Shown piece after piece: positions 51,950-61,017 of a stretch of DNA of 61,852 nucleotides. Positions within the stretch are counted from its first letter, which is position 1, and each line of letters starts with the position of its first letter. Source of the DNA: Kurthia gibsonii. GTDB lineage: Bacteria > Bacillota > Bacilli > Bacillales_A > Planococcaceae. Both the position numbers and the translations under genes were made by a program. Below the pieces are notes generated by a model, which saw only the letters and a program-made list of their open reading frames with translations, had not been told where the DNA came from and did no database searches. The DNA lies in NCBI RefSeq assembly GCF_006539985.1, contig NZ_BJOB01000012.1, positions 1 through 61,852 of the forward strand, written 5' to 3'.

Positions 51950-52381
51950 CTATGTGTTTTTTCGGAATACGAATAAGGCAGTTGGTGTCGACTGCGGTGG
52001 AATACTGCGTGTCGTGATTTTACAAAGTGCAATGACATACGCTCCGTCCGTTAGACGTGCGCCGTATTTTTTCGTCTGTGCGCTATGACGAATCATACAA
52101 ACGTCGCTAATACACGATGTCACCTCATCATAGATTCCTTCATATAGTCCATAAAAAGTCGATTTTTCAGAAATGAATAATACATATTGTCCATATAAAC
52201 GATAGAGGCGAAAATAACTTTGAGCAGGTATTTTATGTAGCGAAATAGTGTCACCTGCTTCCCAATCTATGACTTCTGTTGTAATCGGTAGATGCATAAT
52301 GAAATCCTTTGTTTGTAGGTAAATATATGTTTTTTCCATCTGAAGTTGTTCTATTTTCCCCTCGATTGTATGTACCGTCAC
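51950..52381 (-). CDS. Hypothetical protein downstream of a structured leader
   Basis: About 143 residues from GTG 52381, five bases after GGGGGTG. Beta-rich pattern (VTVHTIEGKIEQLQMEKTYI, YFRLYRLYGQYVLFISEKST); no signal peptide. Not recognised. It lies 60 bases after a structured segment that follows argD and is followed by the small anchored protein. Confidence 0.55.
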   Translation of the reverse strand: MTVHTIEGKIEQLQMEKTYIYLQTKDFIMHLPITTEVIDWEAGDTISLHKIPAQSYFRLYRLYGQYVLFISEKSTFYGLYEGIYDEVTSCISDVCMIRHSAQTKKYGARLTDGAYVIALCKITTRSIPPQSTPTALFVFRKNT

Positions 52382-52440
52382 TCTAACACCCCCACTTTCT
52401 TCCATTTTAACATATAAAAAGGTAAATATATACATAAAAA

Positions 52441-52587
52441 AATCTCCCTAGTTTTATTAGGAAGTGAATTAGGCGTGATTTTCACAGACGGTTTGGTCCC
52501 TGTTCCGCACCGTCTATGACAAACCACAGATATTTAAGAGGTATACAGCGTGAATGGTGATTCTCTGAACACATTAATTCACGTATA
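52441..52587 (-). ncRNA. Candidate structured RNA between argD and the next gene
   Basis: On the minus strand the transcript can form a closing helix GUGAAUU (52582-52576) with AAUUCAC (52470-52464), an inner hairpin AGACGGU (52515-52509) with ACCGUCU (52492-52486), and two competing pairings: CGUGAAU/AUUCACG (52583-52577 with 52555-52549) and GGUUUG/CAAACC (52525-52520 with 52495-52490). A weak CCTA...TAGG hairpin followed by a U run lies after it. I do not recognise a known class. It could be a leader of the next gene or the argD 3' end. Confidence 0.45.
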
Positions 52588-52591
52588 TTAA

Positions 52592-53725
52592 TTAGACATT
52601 TACAAGCATTACTTGTTTTAAAATCTGCACTGCTTCATCAATTTCTTGTTGGCTTACATTTAGTGGTGGTAAGAGCCTTAGTGTAGTCGCACCTGCTCCG
52701 ACAACGAGTAAACCTTTTTCTTCACATGCCGCAACAACTTCTGGAATCGGTTGTGTTAATTCAATTCCAAGTAGTAATCCCATACCACGTACTTCTACTT
52801 CTGGTAAGTGAATCGCGAGTTGTTCTTTAAAATAGGTAGAAGATGCTTTCACTTTTTCTAAGAATGGATCATTGAATGTTACATCTACAATGGTTTGTGC
52901 GATTGCCATCGCCATCGGATTTCCACCGAATGTCGAACCATGTGTACCCGCATTGAATGTATCGAATAATTCCGCTGTCCCAAGCATAGCGCCGATTGGG
53001 AACCCACCACCAAGTCCTTTTGCGAGTGTGACAATATGTGGTTTTAAAGCTGTCTGTTCAAAAGCATAGCGTGTACCTGAACGCGCAATACCAGTCTGTA
53101 CTTCATCGACTACGAGTAAGATCCCTTTTTCGTCGCAAATATGTTGAATCGCTTCGGCAAATTCAGGCGTGACAACGTGTACACCGCCTTCTCCTTGTAC
53201 GACTTCTAACATGATTGCGGCGGTTTCATCGTCTACTGCTGCTTCAAGTGCTGCCACATCATTAAATGGTACATATTCAAATGTATCAACAATCGGTCCA
53301 AAATCACTATGAACCTTTGCTTGTCCAGTTGCGCTCATCGCCGCAAAAGTACGTCCATGAAAAGACTGTTCAAATGTAATCATCTTATGTTTTTTCGTAT
53401 GTTTACGTACCAATTTGATTGCAGCTTCATTCGCTTCTGTTCCTGAGTTACAGAAGAAAGCGTGAGCAAGGTGTGTATCTTTCACAAGATCATGCGCTAA
53501 CTTTTCTTGTGCATGACTTGTATATAAATTTGATGTATGCCACAATTTTTCACTTTGCGCTTTCATCGCTTGAACTAATTCCTCAGGACAATGCCCCAAC
53601 GTCAAGACGGCAATACCGCTAGTAAAATCTAAATAGCGTTTTTGTTGATCATCCCATACGTACGTCCCTTTACCTTCCACAAGATGAACAGGTCTTCGAT
53701 GATAATTTTGAAATAATGCGCTCAT
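52592..53725 (-). CDS. argD: Acetylornithine aminotransferase (ArgD)
   Basis: A protein of 377 residues. FFCNSGTEANEAAIKLVRKH (PLP phosphate), DEVQTGIARSGTRYAFEQTA and ITLAKGLGGGFPIGAMLG (Schiff-base Lys in the reading VTLAKGLGGG) identify ArgD. The start at 53725 overlaps the argB stop (ATGA) and follows AAGGTGA; the longer frame has no binding site. It converts N-acetylglutamate semialdehyde to N-acetylornithine. Last gene of argCJBD. Confidence 0.9.
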   Translation of the reverse strand: MSALFQNYHRRPVHLVEGKGTYVWDDQQKRYLDFTSGIAVLTLGHCPEELVQAMKAQSEKLWHTSNLYTSHAQEKLAHDLVKDTHLAHAFFCNSGTEANEAAIKLVRKHTKKHKMITFEQSFHGRTFAAMSATGQAKVHSDFGPIVDTFEYVPFNDVAALEAAVDDETAAIMLEVVQGEGGVHVVTPEFAEAIQHICDEKGILLVVDEVQTGIARSGTRYAFEQTALKPHIVTLAKGLGGGFPIGAMLGTAELFDTFNAGTHGSTFGGNPMAMAIAQTIVDVTFNDPFLEKVKASSTYFKEQLAIHLPEVEVRGMGLLLGIELTQPIPEVVAACEEKGLLVVGAGATTLRLLPPLNVSQQEIDEAVQILKQVMLVNV

Positions 53726-54456
53726 TGTGTCACCTTCTCTTTTAAAATAGTCGTTCCTTGTAGCGTTGCACCGACGATTTTCACTGCTGGAATTCCTGCA
53801 TCGACGCAGGTCATCGCTGCTTCTACTTTTGGAATCATGCCACCGTAGATTGCACCTGTCGTAATCCACCCTTGAATTTGCTGTGCAGTCGTCTGCTGAA
53901 TCGATACATCTTCAATACGAATGCCATCTACATCTGTCACAAATAATAGTTCATCAGCTTGATTGGCAAGTGCTACATCACAAGCTACAGTATCTCCATT
54001 AATATTGAGAAGTTGCCCTGTATTTGTCGCACCAATACATGCAACGACAGGTAGAATATTCAGTGCTTGTAACTGCTCTAATATCGCCATATTGACTGTA
54101 TCGATCTCCCCTACATAGCCAAATACTTCTTTATTTAAATAATGGCACCGTAATAACTTCGCATCTTGACCATTCAATCCAATCGCTTTGATACCTGCTT
54201 GATTGAGTTGACCAACTAGCATTGGATTCACTTCACTAATGAGTGTATTTGCTACGAGATGAATGGCTTGTTCATCTGTTACACGAATACCGTCAATTTT
54301 ATGTGTGGCTATATTTGCCTGCGCAAGTGCCTCATTAATCGCTGGACCACCGCCATGAACGATAATGACATCATATGTTTGTTGCACTTCTTTTAAGTGT
54401 TGAAAGAATGTTTCATTCAAACCTTCTAACATACTTCCACCTAATTTGATGACCAT
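53722..54456 (-). CDS. argB: Acetylglutamate kinase (ArgB)
   Basis: A protein of 244 residues, typical for ArgB. MVIKLGGSMLEG is the ATP loop, IIVHGGGPAINEAL the glycine-rich acetylglutamate site and INGDTVACDVALANQADELL the second site. It phosphorylates N-acetylglutamate. The start is uncertain: ATG 54456 (nine bases past the argJ stop) fits best, but an in-frame ATG at 54501 would overlap argJ. Confidence 0.9.
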   Translation of the reverse strand: MVIKLGGSMLEGLNETFFQHLKEVQQTYDVIIVHGGGPAINEALAQANIATHKIDGIRVTDEQAIHLVANTLISEVNPMLVGQLNQAGIKAIGLNGQDAKLLRCHYLNKEVFGYVGEIDTVNMAILEQLQALNILPVVACIGATNTGQLLNINGDTVACDVALANQADELLFVTDVDGIRIEDVSIQQTTAQQIQGWITTGAIYGGMIPKVEAAMTCVDAGIPAVKIVGATLQGTTILKEKVTQ

Positions 54457-54463
54457 TCTTTTT

Positions 54464-55690
54464 TTACGATCTGTATGTGGCATTGATTTGGACATAGTCA
54501 TAGGTTAAGTCACATCCCCATGCTTTTCCTACACCATCTCCTTGATGTAAGTTCGCATAAATTTTCACTTCATGATTTTTTAAGTACGCTGTTAATTCTG
54601 TTTCAGAGAAAGGAATCGGTTCTCCCTTTTCAACAACCGTTGTATCACCGATTTTGATTAGAATATCTGTCGGATCAATTGTGCAGCCGCTATAGCCAAT
54701 GGCACAAATAACACGTCCCCAGTTCGCATCACAACCGAATACGGCTGTTTTTACAAGTGGTGATCCAACAACTGTTTTCGCAATTTTACGTGCTTCTTCA
54801 TCCGTAATTGCACCTTCAACTTTTACTTCAATTAGCTTCGTCGCACCTTCTCCGTCCTGTGCAATCATTTTTGATAAATCTTCTGCTACTTTGACAAAAA
54901 CATCTTCAAAAATCGACCATTGTGGATGTTCTGGTGTTAATGGGTTATTTTGAGCTAAACCGTTAGCTAATACAAGAACCGTATCATTCGTTGATGTATC
55001 ACCATCTACTGTAATCGCATTAAATGTCGTATCCGTTGTTTTCTTTAATAATGCTTGTAACTCTTTTTGTTCGATATTCGCATCTGTCGTAATAAAACCA
55101 AGCATTGTCGCCATATTCGGCTCAATCATACCTGAACCTTTTGCAACACCTGCAATGATGACTTCTTGTCCATCAATCTCGACTGCATACGCTGTATTTT
55201 TCATAACCGTATCTGTTGTTAAAATCGATTGTGCAAAGTCAATCGCATTTTCAAGTGTATGTCCTGGTTGAATCATATCAATGCCTGCTACTACTTTGTC
55301 CATCTTCATAATTTCACCGATAACACCTGTTGAAGCTACACCTACAAGTTGCGGTGAAATCCCCAACTTCTCTGCTGTCAGTTGCTGCATTTGTAGTGCA
55401 TCTGCTATACCTTGTGTACCTGTACATGCATTGGCATTACCTGAATTAATGATGATTGCCTGCATCTTTTCATTCGTATAGACTGTCTCTTTCGTCAATA
55501 CAAGCGGTGCTGCTTTAATCGCATTCGTTGTGAATACACCTGCTACACTCGCTGGTACTTCACTTACAATCATGCCCAAATCTTTCTTTTTATGCTTTAG
55601 TCCACAATGAATACCTGCTGCACTAAATCCCTTTGGCGCAATAATACTTTCACTTGTTAACTTTTTTACTGATTCAACGATTTGTGCCAT
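54464..55690 (-). CDS. argJ: Ornithine acetyltransferase / N-acetylglutamate synthase (ArgJ)
   Basis: A protein of 408 residues. The self-cleavage motif lies in AKGSGMIEPNMATMLGF (Thr nucleophile), with TFNAITVDGDTSTNDTVLVL after it. ArgJ recycles the acetyl group from N-acetylornithine to glutamate, making the pathway cyclic. AAAGGAG precedes the start, 15 bases after argC stop. No argA is present. Confidence 0.92.
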   Translation of the reverse strand: MAQIVESVKKLTSESIIAPKGFSAAGIHCGLKHKKKDLGMIVSEVPASVAGVFTTNAIKAAPLVLTKETVYTNEKMQAIIINSGNANACTGTQGIADALQMQQLTAEKLGISPQLVGVASTGVIGEIMKMDKVVAGIDMIQPGHTLENAIDFAQSILTTDTVMKNTAYAVEIDGQEVIIAGVAKGSGMIEPNMATMLGFITTDANIEQKELQALLKKTTDTTFNAITVDGDTSTNDTVLVLANGLAQNNPLTPEHPQWSIFEDVFVKVAEDLSKMIAQDGEGATKLIEVKVEGAITDEEARKIAKTVVGSPLVKTAVFGCDANWGRVICAIGYSGCTIDPTDILIKIGDTTVVEKGEPIPFSETELTAYLKNHEVKIYANLHQGDGVGKAWGCDLTYDYVQINATYRS

Positions 55691-55704
55691 ACTTTGCTCT
55701 CCTT

Positions 55705-56739
55705 TTAGATGAACAGCGGTACTTGTTTTAGTCCTGCCTGTTCTTCATATCCCATTATTTTATTCATGTTTTGAATTGCTTGTCCTGCTGCACCCTTCAC
55801 TAAATTATCAATCACCGCAACAACGGTTAAGCGATTCGTTCGTGCATCTAAATTAATCGTCATATCGCAGTAATTCGTTCCACGCACTTGATTCGTACTT
55901 AACTTTTGTACACTTGGTACAATTCGAATGAATGGATCATCTGCATATACATCTTCATACGCTCTATATAACTGTTCTTCCGTTACCCCTGATTCAACTT
56001 GTAAATAGCTCGTCGTAATAATGCCACGAATCATCGGAACAAGATGTGTTGAAAATGTAATCGGCTCAACTTTTCCTGTAAATAATTCAATCGCTTGCTC
56101 AATTTCTGGAATATGTTGATGATGATTAATTTTATAAATCGTTGTAGCTTCGGTTGTTTCTGTAAAGTGCGTCATTTGTGATGGCTTATTACCTGAACCA
56201 GATACACCACTTTTCGCATCAATAATAATATTGTGATGCTTTACTAACCCCTTTTGCAATAAAGGTAGAATAGAAAGTAACGTCGCTGTCGGATAACAAC
56301 CCGGGTTCGCAATCACTTGTGCTTCTTTAATTGCTGCATCATTCCAACCACATAAACCATAAACGCTTTGATTGACTAAATCTTGTGGGGCAGCTTTTTT
56401 ACCATACCAATTTTCATAATTTTCAATATTCTTTAATCGCAAATCTCCTGATAAATCGATAAAGACTGTTTGCTCATGATAGATTTCCGGAATTAATTGA
56501 CCCGATATGCCAGAAGGCGTTCCAAGAAAGACCACATCTAATTGTGCTATGGCTTCTTTCGTAATCGCTTCAAGCGGCTGATCATATAATGTTGTTAAGT
56601 GCGGGTATTTTGCTGAGAATGATATCCCTTCTTCTGAAGAAGTAAATAATTGAATCTCTTGGACTGCTGGATGACTGCTTAGTAGCCGAACGAGTTCTAA
56701 TCCTCCATAACCTGTTGCACCAATGATGCCCACTTTCAT
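55705..56739 (-). CDS. argC: N-acetyl-gamma-glutamyl-phosphate reductase (ArgC)
   Basis: A protein of 344 residues. GATGYGGLELVRLL is the NADP loop, VIANPGCYPTATLLS contains the catalytic Cys and ITFSTHLVPMIRGIITTSYL the His motif. It reduces N-acetylglutamyl phosphate. First gene of argCJBD, GAGGTG before the start, with a consensus promoter upstream. Confidence 0.93.
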   Translation of the reverse strand: MKVGIIGATGYGGLELVRLLSSHPAVQEIQLFTSSEEGISFSAKYPHLTTLYDQPLEAITKEAIAQLDVVFLGTPSGISGQLIPEIYHEQTVFIDLSGDLRLKNIENYENWYGKKAAPQDLVNQSVYGLCGWNDAAIKEAQVIANPGCYPTATLLSILPLLQKGLVKHHNIIIDAKSGVSGSGNKPSQMTHFTETTEATTIYKINHHQHIPEIEQAIELFTGKVEPITFSTHLVPMIRGIITTSYLQVESGVTEEQLYRAYEDVYADDPFIRIVPSVQKLSTNQVRGTNYCDMTINLDARTNRLTVVAVIDNLVKGAAGQAIQNMNKIMGYEEQAGLKQVPLFI

Positions 56740-56767
56740 CGAATCACCTCTTTCATATGATATTCAT

Positions 56768-56796
56768 ATTATATAAATGTATATTTATAATGTCAA
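56768..56796 (-). promoter_or_regulatory. Consensus sigma-A promoter of argCJBD with an operator-like repeat in the spacer
   Basis: Minus strand: TTGACA (56791-56796), 17-base spacer, TATAAT (56768-56773), perfect consensus. The spacer holds the inverted repeat TATAAATATACATTTATA (56772-56789, arms TATAAAT and ATTTATA). It has the layout of the ARG box (TGAAT-N4-ATTCA) but with A for G. A repressor of the ArgR/AhrC type bound here would block polymerase. Confidence 0.7.
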
Positions 56797-56949
56797 ATGT
56801 ATTTTTATTTATTTTGAAAATTTTAGAAAATTCCGTTTTAATTCAGCATTTTATTTTACAAAAGAGGTTCTCACGCAATTTATATCCTCTCTTTCTTTAT
56901 AAATGAGCTTGTATTCGTTAAATTGCTTCTTTTATTCGTGCATAAAAAA

Positions 56950-57001
56950 ACATTGAGCGATTTAAAACATACATTTCCATGTATCTTTATTCACTCAATG
57001 T
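56950..57001 (-). terminator. Terminator of the AI-2E family gene
   Basis: ACATTGAG pairs with CTCAATGT and inner ATACAT with ATGTAT; minus-strand U run from the plus-strand A run at 56943-56949. Confidence 0.7.
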
Positions 57002-57007
57002 CTCTAT

Positions 57008-58231
57008 TTATGATTTCGGTTGTTCGTCTTGCTCATCTTTCCATTCCATCACTTCATATTGTTCGTGATCATCATGGAATTTATTAAAACGCTTTTTAAA
57101 CAGGTTCCATAAATGCGATACAACTACTTTTAAGACTGCATATCCTGGAATCCCCAGTACTACTCCTGCTACACCATATAACGAACCTGCTGTTAATAGA
57201 ACGAAAATAATCGTAATTGGATGCACATGTAATGATTTACCCATTACTTGTGGTGAGATGAACTTCCCTTCAATTAACTGTACTATCGTCCAAACTACAG
57301 CTAATTTTAATAGCATGACAGGTGCCGTTACAATCGCAATAATGGCTGCGGGGGTAATGGCTATGATAGGTCCTAGATAAGGTACGACAGATGTAATCAT
57401 AGCTAAAAAACCAAGTGGTACAGCATAATCAAGTCCGATAATTAAGAAACCAATCGTCACCATCGTACCTATACAGAAGGACACGATAATTTGTCCTTGA
57501 ATGTAGCTACTAATTTGGTGATCCGCATTTTTTAATACATGCTCTGTACCGCCACGTAAAGATGGTGGTAATAATTTCATAAAAGCACGTGGTAATTTTT
57601 CACCGTCTTTTAATAAGTAGAATAAAATGAATGGAACAGTTACAAGTGCTAATACAATGCCTGTTAATGTCGTTAAAAAACCTGTGATACTTGTCGCAAG
57701 TCCTTTACCTAACTGACCGGCTCCATCTTTTACATAATCACTAATTTCTTTTGTTGTATTATTAATCGCTTGGTCAAGCCGCAGGTCATACTTATCAAGT
57801 ATTGCTGCAACTTTCGAACTTTCAACAAATTTTTGAATGGTATCTAAGAACTGAACAAAATATTGAGGGAATTCTGTAATTAGATTCATAAATTGCTCGC
57901 GTAAAAATGGTACAACAAGCGTCACAAGCAATGTAATCAACCCTGCGAGTGCAACATAAATGATGAGAATTGCCCATACGCGATGAATACGCCACTTCAT
58001 TAATAATTTTAAGACTGGTCGTAGTAAATAGAAGGCAATCACTGCTAATACAACAGGTAGCAGTACTGTATGGACGAATACGATAATTGGTTCAAAAATG
58101 AATGAGACCTTTGTGTAAAGATACAAAGCAATTCCCATTAAAATTAATGTGACTAATCCAAAAAGCAAATTTTTACCGCCTAAAAACTGAATAAACCGTG
58201 TGTTAAAAAAATCTCTTTTATTCGGTTCCAT
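57008..58231 (-). CDS. AI-2E family transporter (YrrI/YueF-like)
   Basis: A protein of 407 residues, about eight membrane helices in the AI-2E exporter (PerM) arrangement: VVPFLREQFMNLITEFPQYF, the DHQISSYIQGQIIVSFCIG segment and VPYLGPIIAITPAAIIAIV. The function of individual members is often unknown; some export autoinducer or act as Na+/H+ antiporters. The C terminus is charged (DEQDEQPKS). Confidence 0.8.
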   Translation of the reverse strand: MEPNKRDFFNTRFIQFLGGKNLLFGLVTLILMGIALYLYTKVSFIFEPIIVFVHTVLLPVVLAVIAFYLLRPVLKLLMKWRIHRVWAILIIYVALAGLITLLVTLVVPFLREQFMNLITEFPQYFVQFLDTIQKFVESSKVAAILDKYDLRLDQAINNTTKEISDYVKDGAGQLGKGLATSITGFLTTLTGIVLALVTVPFILFYLLKDGEKLPRAFMKLLPPSLRGGTEHVLKNADHQISSYIQGQIIVSFCIGTMVTIGFLIIGLDYAVPLGFLAMITSVVPYLGPIIAITPAAIIAIVTAPVMLLKLAVVWTIVQLIEGKFISPQVMGKSLHVHPITIIFVLLTAGSLYGVAGVVLGIPGYAVLKVVVSHLWNLFKKRFNKFHDDHEQYEVMEWKDEQDEQPKS

Positions 58232-58281
58232 AGCACACCTCCAACTCTTTCTATTTCTCTATTGTTCTCAGTATACACCTT

Positions 58282-59226
58282 TTATTGGTTAAAGCGTAAG
58301 AATTTATCCAGTGCTTCGATATTTTGTTCTAAATTGATTTGGATGACTGATCCTGAACCGGGTACATTCGCAAATGTATAACTATTTTCAACAGGAATCG
58401 TTAATTTTTCGATTTTTACATCGCCGCCTTTTACAGCACCTAATAACATCTTCAACTGATCACCCTTCGTTAAATCTGACTGAATTGACCCTTGCACAAC
58501 ACCAAGTAATTTAGGATAGTTTTTCACATTTTCAACTTGAAGAACTTCTTTTTTCAATGCTTCAATTGCTTGTTGTTGACGTTCAACACGTCCAAAGTCG
58601 CCTTGTGCATCATAGCGGAAACGTGCAAACCCAAGTAGTTCTTTACCATTCAGACGTTGTGTTCCTTTTTTCAACTCGACACCAATATTTTTTGACATAT
58701 CATGTGGCACAGTTACTTCTACCCCATTCGGAGCAGCAACATCTACTACTTTTTCAAAATTTTTAAAATCAACTACCGCTACATGATTAATTTCTACATC
58801 AAACATTTGTTTCAATGTCGCTTTCAATAAATCAGCTCCACCTAAATAGTAAGCTGTGTTTAGTTTATAACTTTTGTAACCCGGGATATCGGCATAAATA
58901 TCGCGCATGAATGAAACTAATTTGACGTCATTTGTTGCTTTATTCCATGAAGCTAACATCATCGTATCAGAACGTGATTGTTTTTCGCCACGCGAATCAA
59001 TACCGACTAATAGAATATTCTCAATCTCCTTACTGCTTTGTGGGTCACCATTAAACTCCAACGTTGCTTTTTCAGGAGCTTCTTCTCCAACAGCTAATTG
59101 TTCTCCAGATTTATATTGTAGGTAAAAATAAACGCCACCGATGATTGCGAGTAAAAATAATGCTGTAAAAAAGATTCTTCCTTTTCGTAACTTACCTTTT
59201 TTTCTTCTTTTTCGTGTTTGTGCCAT
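58282..59226 (-). CDS. LytR-CpsA-Psr (LCP) family cell-wall ligase
   Basis: About 314 residues. One N-terminal membrane anchor (IFFTALFLLAIIGGVYFYLQ) after a Lys/Arg-rich start, then the LCP domain: NILLVGIDSRGEKQSRSDTM, RDIYADIPGYKSYKLNTAYY (Arg and Asp of the pyrophosphate site), GFARFRYDAQGDFGRVERQQ. LCP proteins transfer teichoic acid or polysaccharide from a lipid carrier to peptidoglycan. The ATG at 59226 follows AAAGGAG; a start nine codons upstream has no binding site. Confidence 0.88.
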   Translation of the reverse strand: MAQTRKRRKKGKLRKGRIFFTALFLLAIIGGVYFYLQYKSGEQLAVGEEAPEKATLEFNGDPQSSKEIENILLVGIDSRGEKQSRSDTMMLASWNKATNDVKLVSFMRDIYADIPGYKSYKLNTAYYLGGADLLKATLKQMFDVEINHVAVVDFKNFEKVVDVAAPNGVEVTVPHDMSKNIGVELKKGTQRLNGKELLGFARFRYDAQGDFGRVERQQQAIEALKKEVLQVENVKNYPKLLGVVQGSIQSDLTKGDQLKMLLGAVKGGDVKIEKLTIPVENSYTFANVPGSGSVIQINLEQNIEALDKFLRFNQ

Positions 59227-59350
59227 ATCGTTTAAATTCTCCTTTCGTCTCATCGTTTTCTTCTTTATAATAGTAACATGCTCTCTACAATTTTTTGAGT
59301 AGTTATTATATTAAAAAAATATTTTACATCTTTCTTTTAGGAGGTCTTTT

Positions 59351-59896
59351 ATGTCCAATCAATCATTACAAAAAGCAACATTCGCCGGTGGCTGTTTCTG
59401 GTGTATGGTTAAACCATTCATCGAGTGGGATGGAATCGAATCTGTTACATCTGGCTATATGGGTGGAACTGTTGAAAATCCAACGTATGAACAAGTTAAA
59501 ACAGGTGAAACCGGTCATACAGAAGTGGTTGAAATCATTTATGACCCTACACAATTCCGCTATGAGCAACTTTTGGAGTTATTTTGGCAACAAATTGATC
59601 CAACTGACGACGAAGGTCAATTCCAAGACCGCGGTTCAAATTATCGTGCAATGATTTTTTATCATAATGAAGAACAGCGTGTACTTGCTGAACAATCAAA
59701 AGAAGTATTGGCTAAGTCTGGTAAATTTAAAAAGCCGATTGTTACACCAATTGTACCAGCCGAGACATTTTACATCGCAGAGGATTACCATCAAGACTTT
59801 TATAAAAAGAAGCCAAAAGAATATAAAGAAGACCGTGCGCAATCTGGACGCGATGAATTCATTTCATCACATTGGGATGAAGATACGTCTATGTGA
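59351..59896 (+). CDS. msrA: Peptide methionine-S-sulfoxide reductase (MsrA)
   Basis: A protein of 181 residues. Catalytic Cys in TFAGGCFWCMVKPF; YEQVKTGETGHTEVVEI and YRAMIFYHNEEQR, then EDYHQDFYKKKP are the conserved MsrA blocks. Reduces the S form of methionine sulfoxide in proteins using thioredoxin. AGGAGG precedes the ATG. MsrB is not seen next to it. Confidence 0.92.
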   Translation: MSNQSLQKATFAGGCFWCMVKPFIEWDGIESVTSGYMGGTVENPTYEQVKTGETGHTEVVEIIYDPTQFRYEQLLELFWQQIDPTDDEGQFQDRGSNYRAMIFYHNEEQRVLAEQSKEVLAKSGKFKKPIVTPIVPAETFYIAEDYHQDFYKKKPKEYKEDRAQSGRDEFISSHWDEDTSM

Positions 59897-59960
59897 CGTT
59901 ATTGTATAAAAAAGGTTCTCATTTTATTTCATTGTTTTTTTGGTAGAAAGAAGTGACTTT

Positions 59961-60866
59961 ATGGATTTATTTCTTGTTATATTACCTGTACTGCTCGTAT
60001 TTTCAACAGGTTTTATTGGTCAACGCATTCTTCATTTTAATATTAAAAACATCTCCACTTTAACACTATACGTCATGTCACCCGTATTAGCGTTCCGAAC
60101 ATTTTATATGACACCGATTAATATCGATTACATGTATATTTTTTCGTTTGCGATTTTATTGTGTGTTCTACTGTTCATCGTAACATTCCTTGTTACGCGC
60201 CTCTTACATAGTGACCGTTCAGAAACATCTGCTGTCATGCTTGGTGCTGTCTTCATGAATAGTGGTAACTACGGAGCGCCTGTTGCATTATTTGCATTTG
60301 GTGACGAAGGCTTTCATATTGCTGTCATTATTATGGTTATTCACTCCCTCTTTATGAATACGCTTGGTATCTTTATTGCTTCTGTGGGTAGTGACGACTC
60401 CCCAAGCTTAAGCGTATCCTTTAAAAAGGCATTGAAAATGCCCGTTTTATGGGGTGCTGTCATCGGTTTAGTTTTACAACTAATTCATGTACCAGTACAT
60501 CAATCTGTCATGAATGCTGTTGACTTAATCGCAGATGCTTCCATTCCTGTGGTCATGCTTATTTTAGGGATGCAGTTAGCTGTGATTTCAAGAAAACGTG
60601 TCAATTATGTAGCAATGGGTGCAACAACAATCATTCGTATTATCGCTTCACCACTTATTGCAGCAGCTATTCTGTATTTCATGCCTTTACCTCCACTTGT
60701 AAAATCCGTTTTAATTTTACAAGCTGCGATGCCAGCTGCCGCAAATACGACAATGCTTGCACTACAATTTAATACAAAGCCTGATCTCGTTTCGTTCACA
60801 ACATTAGTGACAACACTACTGAGTATCATCAGTATTCCGATTGTTTTATTTTTCTTAGGAGTTTAA
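59961..60866 (+). CDS. AEC (auxin efflux carrier) family transporter
   Basis: A protein of 301 residues, ten helices in the AEC arrangement (LFLVILPVLLVFSTGFIGQR, MLGAVFMNSGNYGAPVALFA with the conserved N-x-G-N-Y-G-x-P, VLILQAAMPAAANTTMLA). Bacterial members carry malate, malonate or unknown anions. The ATG at 59961 (AGAAGTG before it) is preferred over a TTG seven codons upstream. Confidence 0.85.
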   Translation: MDLFLVILPVLLVFSTGFIGQRILHFNIKNISTLTLYVMSPVLAFRTFYMTPINIDYMYIFSFAILLCVLLFIVTFLVTRLLHSDRSETSAVMLGAVFMNSGNYGAPVALFAFGDEGFHIAVIIMVIHSLFMNTLGIFIASVGSDDSPSLSVSFKKALKMPVLWGAVIGLVLQLIHVPVHQSVMNAVDLIADASIPVVMLILGMQLAVISRKRVNYVAMGATTIIRIIASPLIAAAILYFMPLPPLVKSVLILQAAMPAAANTTMLALQFNTKPDLVSFTTLVTTLLSIISIPIVLFFLGV

Positions 60867-60876
60867 AACTTTTTAC

Positions 60877-60913
60877 CCTCACGGTTCGTCTAATAGATAC
60901 GTGAGGTTTTTTT
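60877..60913 (+). terminator. Terminator of the AEC gene
   Basis: CCTCACG pairs with CGTGAGG (60900-60906) and is followed by seven T. Confidence 0.85.
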
Positions 60914-61017
60914 ATTAAAAAACTGTTTATGTCTGATTTTTCAGGGAATATATATCTTAATATCCTACCTATACATAATATTTTATCCTTGTAGGTGGAA
61001 AAGAGGAGGTCTTCATC

